Shown: positions 11,421 to 53,269, counted from the first letter of the stretch. The stretch: 64,000 bases of DNA from Heterobilharzia americana (GCA_944470555.2 OX104130.1:496001-560000), one strand, 5' to 3'. Notes: generated by a model not told the origin, from the letters alone. Translations and numbers: made by a program.

Positions 11421-11759
11421 AGTGCGCTTGTTCCTTCATTCGTTATTGAGTCATTTTAAGCTGTAGTAATTAACAACGGAGTTTCTTCCAACCGTGAAAC
11501 TGAGGAACTAACCGTAGTGGTTTATCGAAATATTGATTACAATTTTAGAAAAAGGAAATGTAACCGTGTCTACGTGTGTGTTCATTTGTAATCATTTATG
11601 TATGTTGTGTCCAAAATAAGTTTGTAAACGTTTCTAGTGTTGTACAAATATCATTTGCATAGATTTATTATGTCAGTCAGGTATCATTCGTGGTTTATTT
11701 CTTCCTATTGCCGCTTTAAGTCATTCTATGCAGAGAATGCTGAGAATTCGATATGCTTC

Positions 11760-12200
11760 ATGACTTTGAAGTTATAAGTTGCAGCCATATTGTATTACTT
11801 GAACATAATGTCATCGTGAATCCCAACTGATAGCTCCTAACTTGACGTTGTGGTTGGACTTGGATATCACAATGACCCGACAAAATATGCTTGTTCCCTC
11901 GGGCTCCTACTATAGGGATAAGACGAGAAAAAGTTACCACTATAGCGTAAATTGCTACTCTGTGATGGGGATCTGAGGGCGGATTCATATTGCTGATATC
12001 TGTTCAGTGTTTTCCTGCAATGCAACATTGTTTCTGCCTTCTGTATGGAAAGGGGGGGGGGTTAGAGAAGAAGGAACACTCCCTACTACTTCGCAGCATA
12101 CCGATGCCGGCGACATGTGTTCATAGTCGGCTTCAAAACTAACAAACTAAAATCTTAAAGTTCCCAGAAGTCTGTGTGTGTCACCGACATCAAGCGGACG
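11760..12200 (+). repeat. LINE-C 5' UTR-related repeat
   Basis: At 11870-11960 the order GACAAAATATGCTTGTTCC, CGAGAAAAAGTTACCACT and GTAAATTGCTACTCTG parallels 23110-23230, 26180-26260 and the 5' UTR of LINE-C at 3490-3570. After that point these copies continue with sequence unlike the LINE-C ORF. A run of nine or more G lies at 12052-12060. Possibly a non-autonomous derivative. Confidence 0.5.
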
Positions 12201-13789
12201 TCCTTGTGCTCTGTCGTCACTTACTAACCTTTCTTTGTCAGATACCTCAAGATGATGAATTACAGCACTTCTAACCTTTACAATTTTCTAGCAGAGAAAC
12301 GTACAAATGTATTATGGCAAATGGAAAATTTATGCATTATTTCAAGTTTACATTTCTCAAACATCACAGTAGTGAGATATCAACAAAGAGTGAAAAAAAT
12401 TATCAAAGCAGTGGTGAAAGTGACCCAAAAAGTATCATAAAAGGAAATTAGTTAAGATACAAAGGTGATGGGTGCACAGTAATTAGATATGCTTAATTTT
12501 TCAGAAGGTGCATCCTCTCTACTGTTGTCGGTTTTAATAGATTTCTTATCGCATCTCCATCTTCTGATTCATATTTCTGATATAATCTGCCTACAAAGTT
12601 TGTAGTTGTCAACATGGCCCAAATCAACCGACAGAGGCTTCGTGGATGAGTGCAAGATCTAGTCTGGTCACACTGACATTTCAACTGGCGTGTAATATTT
12701 ACTTAGATGACATTTTGTCAACTTTTGAACTTTGATGTGGAGGTGAAAACGCTAGTCAGCACACCTTATAATTCACGTTATTGGAAATTTATTTGAAATG
12801 ATGCGCTGCATAGGCTTATTATATATATGCGTTAACTTTAGTTTGAAGTGTGATTAGGAGCTATTTGGTTGGAATATCAGTTCCCTCAAAATGAGCGCTT
12901 TATGCCTGAAATTCATAAAATTCACCTGGTAGAAATTCGAATTGATGGTGTTCTTTGTGCCTTTTTTCACCTCACGTGTGCAGCTGATTTCTACTGCGTC
13001 TAGGGACCCTGATCTTCCTTGCACTTTTAATATACAGACTTATTCGTTTACCTCAAAAGCTGTTCTCATTTTATGTGTCCCTATTTCTATAATCTTCCTG
13101 TTGAATTGAACATTCAGTCAAGTACTGTCCTCCTTTTTGTGTTAGCCAAGTGAGTTATCGACTGTCGTATTTTGTTCACTCACTATCGGTATCCAGATTA
13201 AACGTCCTTAGAATTCCAGAACTACACATGTCTATCACTGTGACAACGTGTGCGAAAATGGATTTCACGAAATCCGATGGTTAACTTTATTAAGTGACCT
13301 GTTGTACCAGAGATTGTGATGTAGTGTCTCCTTCAGTGTGAGTTCTCGACAGGTGTCCAAGAATGCCACTATTTAGTAATTAATTACATAGATGAGTCAA
13401 GTGAAGCTTGAGAACAACAAATCCGACGGAATCAGTCAGTTATGACTTGGTCGTGAGTGTAACGATCAGGAATTCATCCCTTGCCAGTTTCTGGAACAGA
13501 AAAATTTACCGACTTCTGACACAAGCTGTATTTCATCTGACCGAGAAATCTTACTCTAGTGTTTCCTACTGAAAGAGCCTCAGGGTGTGTTCTTCACCCA
13601 GTTAAAGGTTGTGTATTCGAACATATCTTAGTATGTTAGCCGAAAGTGAGGTATCAAGTGAGTTATGCCCATCAACGATATCCATTCTATTCATCCTAAT
13701 TCAATTTTCTTGTAGATTTACTTAAAGATCTCCTTCTCCTCTTTGTCTAACGTTACAGGGGTTGGTCTTATCACAATCCGTGATATGAA
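12201..13789. other. Intergenic, nothing recognised
   Basis: AT-rich. Short ORFs at 12252-12440 (+) and 12493-12684 (-) show no family features. No tRNA-like head or simple repeat seen. Confidence 0.4.
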
Positions 13790-14790
13790 TAAAATTTAGG
13801 CACTATAGTAGTAGATAATTCCATTATCCTGTTAGGTGAAGACGCTGACAAAATCCAGGGTCTTCTGAACGCGCTGAGCAGAAATTTGAGTACGTTTGGC
13901 ATGCTCGTCGAATCAGTCAAATATAAGATGATGCTCTAGGACTGGTGTGGAACCGCACCCAGTTTAATGTTTGGGACTGAAGTGGTGGAATATATCGACC
14001 ACCTCACTTACTTGAGGGGTTACATCAGCCCGAATGTATTGGTTGCTGACGAAAGGCTTGTTTGGCATTTGATTGAGTCTTTTGTGGCACCGAGTGACGA
14101 GATATCCGACTACCTATCAAAGGACGAGTAAACTGCGCCTCAGTCCGTTCTGTCCTCTTATACGGTAGTCATACATGACTGTTGGAAATAGAAGACATGT
14201 AGCCATCACAGGTTTCTGACCATAGGTTTTTTCGTAGCATTGCTCACGTTTGGTGGGATTACTGCCTGAACAGTGTTGAGGTCACGCGAAGGGTACTAGG
14301 CGGGACAGGTAAGTCGATTGATGAGGTTGTGCCTATTCATCAAATGAAATAGCTTGAACATGTACTGTGCATCCCAATCCACAGGCACCTACCTTGACGC
14401 GACCTGTTAAAAAAGTTGGATTAGGTTGGAAAAGGAGGGTTCAGGATGACCAGACCAAGATGTGACACCAGTCGATTAAGTTTCTTACTGTTGATCTGGT
14501 CGTGTGGGAAGATGTAGACTGGCTGGGGTTTCCGAGGCAATAGAAATCAGTGGATGGAGGTTCTGCGTGATATGTTTGAAAGTAAGTCACAATGACACAG
14601 ATGCAGTCAGCCCTTGACATCTTTTAAAGCTTGAATCTTTGTACTAACTGTTTTCTTCAAATTGTTCATTCTGTCACAAAACTCTACTTGGATATGAGTC
14701 TTTCTATTCACCTGTGAATTACTGTGAAGTGTGGTAACTTGTAGTGATGCGCTTGTGTGCGAGGTTCTACGTTGATTTCGCCTACTTGTG
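13790..14790 (+). mobile_element. LINE-C RT fragment, decayed
   Basis: It begins at the RT palm (LLGEDADK-type stretch near 13832-13860, YADD itself lost), then EVVEYIDHLTYL near 13980, LSYGS-type thumb, FRSIAHVWWD near 14230, GWKRRVQDDQTK-like part near 14430, and a GFRGNRNQWMEVLRDM-like end near 14530-14580. The LINE-C 3' UTR marker (GTGAAGTGTGGTAACTTG) follows at 14723. Many stops and frame breaks. Confidence 0.75.
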
Positions 14791-14799
14791 AAAGAGTAT

Positions 14800-15410
14800 T
14801 CACTGGATTACGTTTGGGACACAATTTTTGTTCCTATTCATAGCAAGATAGCTCGATAACTTTGAGATATAGTTTATATTCTATTTCTGATGCCATTTTG
14901 GTGCTATAAATAGTATGTTTGTCTGTATGTCAGAAGCAGGTGCTGAGTCATTCCTGTTGCATGTATTTGGTGTTAAATCGATAAACAAGGGTACAGTTAT
15001 CAATCTCTCCTTCACCCAGGTAAGTTAGCTTTAAGGATTGTCACTCTGTCCCACCCTGTGTGTATCTGCATGCATAGTTATGGTCAGGGTTTTTCCCAGA
15101 ATCCTTATCTTATTAGGATTAACGAATTTTGGTTTAGCTAGGTTATGGGATTTGAACAACCTAACTGACTCTGTTTAACTACTTTGGCGTATGTATTTGA
15201 CCTCTCAATCGTTGCAAGAGACTTGGTAAACTACATGAATTGAATTTGCAAGATCTGTAAACCTGAGAGGATTGTTTGTAAGTGAGCTTGTCTTTGTGGT
15301 GTCTTCTTGAAATGGTAACTCCAGAGAAGCTTTGAATTCCCTTTTCACAGTATCGCCGTTATTATGATTGTCATGAATACTAATTAGTAGTAGTACCACA
15401 GGTGTACCTT
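14800..15410 (-). mobile_element. Penelope-like element, 3' part
   Basis: On the minus strand an ORF at 15205-15399 reads into VYQVSCND, the start of a GIY-YIG endonuclease domain (preceded by DLANSIHV), and is followed by a 3' UTR that aligns in full with 39690-40110 and reversed with 45388-45620. Penelope-like elements encode RT plus GIY-YIG. Only the C-terminal end is present. Confidence 0.75.
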
Positions 15411-15689
15411 AACGGTAAGAACGGAAAATCTGCAATAGTTGCTACGTATTAGGATGTCAAAGGGAGATTTTTGATCACAGAATAACAGGTCACTGTGCAG
15501 GTTTTTAGAATGCTCAGAATGTTGAATATGCTGAGGGTTATACCAATGTGGACTAATGTGTTGGAAATCCAGGCATATCTTCAATTGTTTACTGAATCTT
15601 AACATTTTGGAGGAGTTAGCTTTTACTTTGTGCCATCTACAAGTTTACCAGTACATCGGGAAGCTATTATTTTCTATATGATTGAGAGT

Positions 15690-15900
15690 TATAATGGGAA
15701 TTTTGCATTTCATATGGTTAGAAGGAAGATTATCATTTTTGACTGTCTGAGATAGCCTCGGGCAAAACACGTAGTGAAGTGAAATAAAAAATTTCTTCAA
15801 CAGTCGGGTCTCGTAGCTCAGTTGGTAGAGCATTGGCCGCAAACCCGGTGGTAGCTGGCTCGAATCCTGCCACTGCCCAAATTTTCACCTTTGATCACCA
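15690..15900 (+). repeat. SINE3 copy with tRNA-like head
   Basis: The tRNA-like segment at about 15804-15877 has CGTAGCTCAGTTGGTAGAGC (A box) and GGCTCGAATCC (B box). Upstream is GGGCAAAACACGTAGTGAAG and downstream a CAAATTTTCACC tail. The same leader and tail surround the tRNA-like part of the copies at 37190, 44918 and 52715, so it is a SINE and not a tRNA gene. Confidence 0.75.
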
Positions 15901-16779
15901 CCTAATATCGTAACATAAGATAGACTGGATGTGAACTTTTCTTTCATGTTTGTTACCACCCCATCGTACTCCTGCTGGATTCATATGTTGAGGGAGCTTT
16001 TACGGTATAATTTCATGTCATTTAGTATCCTGCTGTTTCCTTTCGTTTTCACTACAGATTTCTTTGTGTGATATTGCTCACATCTATACAGTGCAGTCTC
16101 TGTACCATGTGTCATTTTTCGTTACTCATCCTCCTCCCGGTACCAACTACCGAAAAGACGTATTCAGTGTGCTACTGCTAGTTAATCTAGCGAAGTGGTG
16201 ATAGTCTTATTCCATTTCATTCTGTCCTATTAAACTGAATTGAAGTGTTCATAGAGCTGTTTTTTTTGGTATGAATATTATACTTTCTAGTATTAAGTTA
16301 TTTTCATTTTACCAGCTGAATTATACTTTTAATTGACTCAGTTCTCAATCTGATTAGCTGAAGGTTAAGCACATCAAGGTTACTGTTGGTATGCAATAAA
16401 ACGACAAATTCTAATACTTGTAAGATCGATGAAATGCAATCTAAACAATTAGTGTTCCTTGAATCTTATTCGTTGTGCAAAGGTGGTGTTGATTGGAAAC
16501 TTTTAAATCCACACAACCCTCCCCCCCACTAAAATGAATTTCATTCATACTGTTGTCATCTAGACGTCCAGTTAGACAACATACAGACAATATATACATA
16601 AAACCTAGCATTACTGTGTAACCGTCCAAGTTGCTATACCTCATATCCGCATATCAAGCGAGAATGCACCATGATGAAAGAAATAACGAAGGAAACAGTC
16701 AAAGTCGTGACAGGAGAGCCAAGTGGAATGAGGGAATACTGAAATTTAGCAGTATAATTATATAGAAAATTTGAAATGC
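15901..16779. other. Intergenic, nothing recognised
   Basis: No convincing ORF. A C-run (CCCCCCC) near 16521 is the only simple feature. Confidence 0.4.
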
Positions 16780-16960
16780 ACTCATCAGCCTTGCAGTGTG
16801 ATGAGCCACATCTATCGTGTAAAGGCAATGATACTACTACCTAACTGCCCAAACCTCGGTAGGTGGAGCGGGGCCCGAACCCGTGGCTTACTGGTTGAAG
16901 ATCATCTCCGTAAACCAATAGAAATACTTTCGGTGTCACTTCAAATTTTTTTCTCCCGTA
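16780..16960 (-). repeat. SINE4 copy
   Basis: The reverse complement has CCACGGGTTCGGGCCC (B-box region), then CGCTCCACCTACCGAGGTTT and GGCAGTTAGGTAGTAGTATC, matching the copy at 11240-11420. Confidence 0.6.
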
Positions 16961-17149
16961 AACAGCAGCACTGAAAACACCATATTACACATCGAAAGAG
17001 GATCGGCGTGAATTTGAATACTTCTGAATGTTATTTTGAAGTCAGGATTTAAGTAGTGTCAAGGGGAACTGAGAAAGTTCTCGTCTTTTAACACAGCGTG
17101 GACTATCTTTTATGTCAGTTTGCTCAATATGCACAGCATATCCATCGTC

Positions 17150-17790
17150 AGCTGAATTAGTACACACGCGTATAAGCACGCTCGTTCGATTTCGATTGTT
17201 TTGTCACATAGAGAAACAGTATTATTTACTGGGTTATATCTCGGACACAGTTTTTTGTTCATATTCATATCAAGATAACTCCACAACTTTTACACATGGT
17301 TTATATTGTTCTAATTCACTCTTTCTTTGTAATAAGGGTAGCAGAGTTTTCTATATATCAAGCACAGGTGATGAGTCATTTCTGTTGCATGTCTTAGGTT
17401 TCAATTCGACAGACAATTTCCCTCCACCACACTAGGCCAGTTTTAAGGATTTTTACTTCTACCTATCCTATTGTGTGGTTGTGTTCAATCGCATGCATAG
17501 CTATAGCTGATCCTGGTCGAGTATTTTGTCCCTTGTTTTTCACCTCGCAATCAATGCAAGGAAATTGGTAAACCAAATTACTTTGCCTGATTGAATCAAC
17601 AAGATCTTTTAACCCACAAAGCTTGTTTTCAAGCGAGTTTGTCGGTCTGCATGCTACTCTGGTCCAAGCTTTATTGAGAATTCTTCACAATGCTTCTAAG
17701 TTACCTTCTATATATGGTAACACGGTGGAGGCTTTGAGTTTTCATTTCAGTGAAGTGAATTTCCCTTTCTACAAATCTTGTTAGCAAGCT
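17150..17790 (-). mobile_element. Penelope-like element, 3' part
   Basis: The reverse complement encodes VLPYIEGNLEAL..ILNKAW, then DSIRQSNLVYQFPCIDCEVK (linker into GIY-YIG), then the same 3' UTR as at 14800-15200, ending with GTAAATAATACTGTTTC-type sequence near 17215. Frame damaged. Confidence 0.7.
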
Positions 17791-17805
17791 GTACATTCGT
17801 ATCTA

Positions 17806-18276
17806 GTTGTAACAAAAAAAGTGTTCATCTATGACAAAAGGGTCAATAAGGGGTCATCAAAAATTGTGTATAAGATTACAAGGTAATGACTGGAAGTCCG
17901 ATACGAAGTAATTACAAAGTGATAACGTGTAGCGGCCCAGTGTTAACGTGCTGGCCACGGAATCTGAAGGTCCTGGCGGGTTCGTGGGTGCGCACTGCCG
18001 AGGAGTCCCATACCAGGACGAGGCAGTTCTCCAGTGCTCCCAGGTTTCCATTGTTTCTCCAACTGGTGTCAGTCCATGATGAGCACCAATCTGAAATCAA
18101 TAGATAAATCCTCACAAACCTAAAAATCGGATTACTTAATGACTAATGAAGTACTAGAACAGTTACGAAAACTGGGACAGTCCATAACCTTGTAATCCTA
18201 CACACAATTTTGGTGACTTCATGTTGACTCATTACCCATTGATGGACATATACATTTTTTTTGTAACTATAACAAC
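17806..18276. repeat. Foldback: inverted arms flanking a SINE
   Basis: The left arm (17806-17893) and the right arm (18178-18276) are imperfect reverse complements. Both contain a CCTTGTAATC..A.ACACAATTTT core and a T-rich TTTTTTTGTAAC end. The spacer holds the SINE2 copy. The left arm directly follows the Penelope fragment. Confidence 0.6.
17925..18090 (+). repeat. SINE2 copy with hammerhead relic
   Basis: The tRNA-like head is AGCGGCCCAGTGTTAACGTG with a CCTGGCGGGTTCG B-box-like part. It is followed by a body with GAGTCCCATACCAGGACGA (18003-18021), which is the stem II hairpin of a hammerhead. The 3' box reads GAGG instead of GAAA, so it is inactive. The copy ends with CCAGTGCTCCCAGG and an ACTGGTGTCAGTCCATGATG tail. 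Confidence 0.65.
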
Positions 18277-18532
18277 ATGTGAAAATAATTCGTTAAAAAA
18301 AAATTTCCCCCTGAGAATTGTCTTAAGTTAATCATAATTTAATCCATATTTTGTGAGTAGTTTGAAAACTAACTCTGTATATTATGTGACATTTGTGTGA
18401 AGTAACAGCTTTATCAGGTTATGTCGAAGATTTTGTGTTTCTTGGGAGGTTGTATGGTGAATTTTTACGTAAGTGACACAGCAGTTTTCTGCTGGTTTGT
18501 GTACACCTTATGTATAGGGGTTTACTCTATCC

Positions 18533-18533
<1 letters not shown>

Positions 18534-18600
<67 letters not shown>
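18534..18600 (+). repeat. (TTA)n microsatellite
   Basis: About 22 units; it is the expanded tail of the minus-strand LINE-A. The leucine-rich ORF across it is an artefact. Confidence 0.9.
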
Positions 18601-18605
<5 letters not shown>

Positions 18606-19569
18606 CGTCCCTTGGGTTCCTAGTGGAACATAGGGCTTCAGTAGCACGTCGCCATGTCACTCCCTTCTTTACAGTCTTTTGACCTGGCTCCGCGACTCCC
18701 CACAAGCTTTCATTTCTTCCTCACACGATCTCCTCCATGCCACCCTCGGCTAAGACGCCCAACCACTCCTTTCCCATTTGGCTTCCACTTGACGACCTGG
18801 CCTGTCATGTGATGTCCCCAAACAGTCTTCTCAGTGTATGTCTAGTCCAATCCATCTCCACTTTCTTCTCCTGCATATTTGTTGGGCGATAGGTTCGTGG
18901 TTAATTCGTTGCCAGCCAACCAGAGTCCCTTGTTGCTTATTCTTATTATTCTGGACATCTGATCTCCATCTTCAGTATCGGGTGAGTGTAGGCGGCAGCT
19001 TTTGACGTGTCTGCAGTTTGTTGGAAATGCTTTTCGTAACGCGTCAAGCCTCTCAACCATCACATAGAAGCACTGACTCGACTGAATCAGTGTTCAAAAT
19101 CCGGATCTTGTTCACGCTTTATGCTGAGTGGAGTGGAGTGCAGTGGATCTCCACACCTTTTACTTCAGATTATTGAAGGTCTATCTTGCTGTCTTTTCGA
19201 TCCTGGCTTTGACATCCTCATCTGTGCCTGTGCCACCTGTAGTTGAAACGATGCTGCCTGTCTAGGTAGGTGGAAGGGACTGCTTCCTTTAGATTTCTCC
19301 CATAGATGGTGATTGGTGTTTGTTGTTGTTGTTGGTTGGGTATCTTCATCACCTCTGTCTTCTCTACATCCACTTGAAGTCCCATCTTTGCTGGTCTGCC
19401 TCTTCTGCCAACTTGTTGGTTTTTGCCTGTAAATCTTCGAGTTTGTGCGACTAGACATTAGACATAAACCATCATCGGCGGAATCCAAATCTTCTACAGT
19501 CTTTTCATCAATCTAGACAGCGTGTATCCATCTCACTCCTCACAGTTTGTTGCATGATCCAGTCAATTA

Positions 19570-19725
19570 ATATGGGTTTAAAACTTGGGCACTGTAGTAA
19601 AATCTAATTCCTTATTGGATTTGTTTATTTGATTTGTAAAACACAGTGATATAGTATTATTTACTTGATGACGTTTCGAGCGTAAATTATTGCTCATATG
19701 ATTATGAACAACAAATTAAATAAGC
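19570..19725 (-). mobile_element. Penelope-like 3' tail nested in LINE-A
   Basis: Mirror of 7905-8052: it starts with TAAAACTTGGGCACT and contains CAGTGATATAGTATTATT. It differs from the other arm by about one base in the CACTGTGT region. Confidence 0.7.
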
Positions 19726-21129
19726 AAATCTGATATGGAATGATCCAGTCAAGTCAAGTCGACCACAATGAGGTAGGTCATCGGTGATAGTAGGCAGCAA
19801 CCTTGTCTTACTCCTGTTTGTCTTCACTTCAAAGGCGTCACTGAGCTTTCCATTGTGAATCACTTGAGATGTAGCATCATATAGCATATAGCTGTTGAAT
19901 GAGGTAGATAGAGATTTGTGGCACTAAAACAGTTGTGTTGAAGCAGCTGCCAAATTACTTTTCGGTCGACTCTGTCTGAGGCCTTTTGAAAGTCAGTGAA
20001 GTTGAGGTGAAGATTTAGTTGACTGCCGTTCTTTGCTCTACTCTATGATGATGCGTGCGTAGTGTTGCAGTGTGTTCCGTACATGAATTGTTTTTCTTGA
20101 AGCCAGCCAGCCAGTTGTGGTCGTAATTTTGAATCCAGAGCATTTTTCAGTCTCTCTAGTGTGATGCGGCTTAATATATTGATTGTTTTGGGTGGACAGC
20201 AGCATGATTCCTCACCAGTTCTTGCAAAGACTTAGGTTTTTCCTTTTTGGGAGTTTGAAGAGGTAGCCGTTCTTCCACTCTGCAGGCAGGTACTTTTACT
20301 TCCTTCCTTCCTTCCAAACATTGTGCAATAGTGGTGTGAGCCTGTCTGGTGTTATCTCTGCCTCTGTTCTCAGTGTTTCTGGTGGAATTCCATCTGGTCC
20401 GGTTGCTTTACCGGGGTTCAGCAGTTTTATGATGTTCATGACTACGCTTCTTGTTTTGTCGGAGGGCTTGTGTACACTGGTAGTTCTGTGGCTGGGCTGT
20501 TGGTAGTGTTTCTGGACGAGTTGCAGGTGATGGTGGTGGTCGAGTCAAGAGTTTTTTGAAGTAGTCAGTCCATCGTTTCCTTTGCTTCTCCTCTTTGGTA
20601 TCTAGGTTTCCTTCACTATCTTTTATTGGTTTCATCTGTGTTGATCTCTTCCCTCCTCTCTGGTTATTTGATATAGTGTTGTCAGTTCTCTCCTACCTGT
20701 AGCCTGTTCTGCTTCACTTGCCAGTGTGTCGTAGAAGTGTCTTTTGTCCTTGTCCATGTCTGTATGCTAATTTTCGCTATCATCGAGAGAAGGGAAGTCA
20801 GATCGGCCAGTTGACTTCCTGAAGGCTTTCACCAACCGGCGTCATTTCATCTCTCCGATTCCAGCGAGGAATTAGTTTGTTTTCATTTTCTGTATTTTCT
20901 TTGTGCTTTGAAGTTTCCTTAGCGATTTGATTGGTTTTCCTGGGTAGGGTTGCTAGCCGTATGCCCAACCTTCTCTTTTTATCCGGGCTTAGGACCGGCT
21001 AGTAACTAGTTAACTAGGCGAGGCTACTCTAACACGTAGTTTTTTTATTTTGACAAGAAATGTAGCTTTTTCATCATGTAGATTATTATTTAGAGTCACC
21101 CGTATTTAGTCGACATTGCGTCTAAAGTG

Positions 21130-22300
21130 GACCTCAATAAGTAAAATTCTACGTTCATCCTATCCGCCATCTGTACCTCCAGTCAAGGAGGTGCTTGATG
21201 CTGGTGTATATCTACTACGCTGAAAACGGCTATTTGACCCTGAAAATGTGGAAGATACCGTCTTGCTGTATGATATCACAGAGACTGCTGGATGCCCGCT
21301 TATTCAGTTTGGGATAAATGTCCGTATGTATGGTATATGCTTCATACGGCCGAATAGCAGAGTACTTTTGCAAGATTTCTAGGACACTGTGTCTGCGATG
21401 ACGGTCGGTATTGAGCCGTTGCAAGTCGTCAAAATGTCCGTGTATCTGGGTAGTTGCGTGGGTTCTGCTGTAGGTGTGTGATGAAATTCCTAACCGCATA
21501 TCGAACACCAGAGAAGTGTAAGCCAATCAGGACCACCTTTGCACCGTTGCGACATTAGTCTGACAGTAAGAGGTTGCAGTTAAGACGCCTTGGTGAAAGC
21601 AGTTATGCTCAACGCCTTCGAAACCTGGCCTTTCCGAGCTGTGGATAGATGACGTCTCTGTGTGTTTGATCATCATTATCTTCATTGGATTGCGTGTATC
21701 CGATGGCAACACCATTAAGATAATTCTGACAGCGTTTTTGGGCATGATGCAGATCGTCATTCAATAATTGAAGTCATCTGAAAACACCGGCTTCGATGAG
21801 TTCGACATGTGTTACGCATGTCATCGCAAAGGCTTCCATTCCGTTCACTGTTTGATAGTTCTGGGACTGGATGAAAGAAGCGTAGGGGTGGTCACTGTAT
21901 GACGTGGTGCAGTGGGATGATGGATAGTTGTATCATGTAGACATCTTTTGGTGCATCACGACTCCCTGGATGGAGTTTCGAGAGATCACAACTCAGTTGC
22001 TTGTGTGGTTATCAGATGTGGCTCAGAGTCAAAACCAGTGGTGGTTATTCTGGAGCTTTCTTCTATCTTATGCTGCTGGAAATTTATGAACGTTTTACTT
22101 TGGGTAGATCATTCTACTCTTATCGTGTTTTTTTCCACTCCTTTACGCTTTACGTCTTCCAAATAGTGTTCTATTGTGCAGCACATTTCTGGGTGCTGTT
22201 GTTGTACCATGTTTATTCTCTGTTATTACTAATTATGAGACTCCAGTCATATACGGATTATTATGACCACCAACCGAAGGCTTATCCTTAGTACAAGTTC
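21130..22300 (+). mobile_element. Decayed LINE (LINE-B/C relative), RT C-terminus
   Basis: Plus-strand remnants read VMLNAFETWPFRAVD, VFDHHYLHWIA and DSVFGHDAD (21590-21755). They are followed by MKEA.GGHCMTWCSGMMDSC and FGASRLPGW (21870-21985) and a W.LFWSFL..YAAGNL end. These are the LLYGCETWPLR..FDHRCLR and GWGPRD landmarks of the LINE-B ORF. No open frame. It lies just outside the 5' end of the reversed LINE-A. Confidence 0.65.
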
Positions 22301-22329
22301 GGCTTCTATTCAGAATTCTTACTTTAACA

Positions 22330-22490
22330 CTTCACTGATTCCCACCGACTTCTTGATATAGACCAAAAATAGTGTCTGAAACGTAATCCAGTAAATAAAA
22401 CTGTTCCTTCACTATGTGATACATCTAATAAATCAACTGAAATAGAAGCACATTCTACTATAGTGCCCAAGTTTTAGTCTCATTTTCTGG
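22330..22490 (+). mobile_element. Penelope-like 3' tail
   Basis: CTGAAACGT..TCCAGTAAATAAAACTG, then CACTATGTGATACA, and the end AGTGCCCAAGTTTTA match the Penelope tails at 7905-8052 and 39565-39720. Confidence 0.6.
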
Positions 22491-23049
22491 TATTTAATGT
22501 CTTTGAGAATTGTCAATACATGAAAACATTTTAATCCAGAATGATACTCGCTCCGTTGCAAAGCTCTACGGCTACTTTTCTTCTGTTGTATACACAAATG
22601 TTGCAGTCCAAATACTTCGTGGCTTACTTTTCAATTTAACAATCGTTTCCTCTTTTATACTGATAGCTAAATTATTGCCGCATTCATACTCAAATTTTAT
22701 CCTAATGTTATAAAAGATGGTGTTGAGCTTTCCAGACGATTCATGATAAAAAGCGCTGCAAGTATAGTCTAGGTCTTTAGGTGAATAACCATAATGCCTT
22801 TCATTCTCTTAATGAACTCATTTGCCTTTTTGTAATAAAAACAGTGTGGGCCGACTGACTGCGGGTCAGGCAGCATTATATACATAATATGATGTGATTC
22901 CATGATTATTGTCCATGATAATGGATTCGTTTATCGGCGCTCAAGTGAGTGATGTCTATCTTCAAGACAGAAACTGGATCAGTGGTAATCAAAAAGACTG
23001 AGGAACTTACTAGGCACTGACTCAACGCTGCATATGGAATCAATCAATC
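22491..23049. other. Intergenic, nothing recognised
   Basis: AT-rich with no clear repeat match. It may hold the upstream regulatory DNA of AKR copy 2, but I see no diagnostic motif. Confidence 0.35.
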
Positions 23050-23460
23050 CCTCATGTCTAACCGATAGGCTGCTACGTTGACGTGGTGATTGGGTATGTA
23101 TATGACAATTACTCAAGCAGCTACACTGACTGGGACGCTTGTTCCGTCGAGATCCTAACAAGTTAGAAAGATCTGTTGAATATTGGTAAAACGGAAAGCA
23201 GTTACCATTGTGGTGTAAATTGCTACGCTATGATTGGGTTCTGAGGGTGAAGTCTGGTTGATTGACATGTTACAGCAGTAAGGTGTTTCCCTCAGATGAC
23301 CAGCAGTGCCGCGTTGATATTGCCTTCCCTACTGGAAGGGAGGATTCATTAAGGTCGCCCTCAAAGTGGCATACTCCTCCCTGCCGCACGGTCTTCCACT
23401 GCCAGCGTTTTGGGTTTCCTCTGTCGGGCGTTAGGACAGTCAAATGTCTCTCTGCTATGC
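23050..23460 (+). repeat. LINE-C 5' UTR-related repeat
   Basis: It has GGCTGCTACGTTGACGTGG, CTGGGACGCTTGTTCC, ATTGGTAAAACGGAAAGCAG and GTGTAAATTGCTACGCTATG in the same order as 26100-26260 and 11860-11960. It ends with GTTACAGCAGTAAGGTGTTT and further sequence to about 23460. It lies 200 bp upstream of AKR copy 2. Confidence 0.5.
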
Positions 23461-23675
23461 CTTAAAGATTGACACTTGTTTAACACAATTATTCATTTGG
23501 TAAATAACCAGTTTTCATCCAAAGGAAAACAATATCGAAAGGATTTCGTTCTTTAAATATCTGGAGAACTTGTGGATTCTTGAATGTTTTTGAAAAAATT
23601 AATAATTATTTAGTGATTCACTGTTTCAACATTTTTAAAATTTATCTTTTAGCTTGAAAAAATGGAGTCGATAAA

Positions 23676-53269
<29,594 letters not shown>

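Larger units (their letters stand above)
18445..20008. repeat. Right arm of the 1.5 kb inverted duplication
   Basis: Reverse complement of 7612-9136 with only scattered differences apart from the longer TAA/TTA tract. It includes the nested Penelope tail and the 92-bp flank. The right arm continues into more 5' LINE-A sequence than the left arm has. Confidence 0.9.
18534..21024 (-). pseudogene. LINE-A copy lacking its endonuclease
   Basis: The minus-strand 5' end (about 20765-21024) matches the 5' UTR and first codons of the intact LINE-A (ends at a CTAGTTAACTAG stretch; includes the MTPVGESLQE region). The sequence then jumps at about 20755 directly to the RT linker (MKPIKD.EGN..TKEEKQRKRW near 20570-20635), so the endonuclease is deleted. 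RT follows with frameshifts, a nested Penelope tail and the TTA tract. Not functional. Confidence 0.85.

Noticed and set aside
15804..15877. tRNA gene
   Set aside because: The A and B boxes are present, but the same leader and tail surround other copies (37.2, 44.9 and 52.7 kb) and acceptor-stem pairing is poor, so it is a SINE head.
18421..18633. Leucine-rich ORF (also 24884-25096 on the minus strand)
   Set aside because: Translation of TTA/TAA microsatellites, not coding.
23662..23675. Upstream ATG as AKR copy-2 start
   Set aside because: It is out of frame with VVGLGTW and reaches a stop after five codons.
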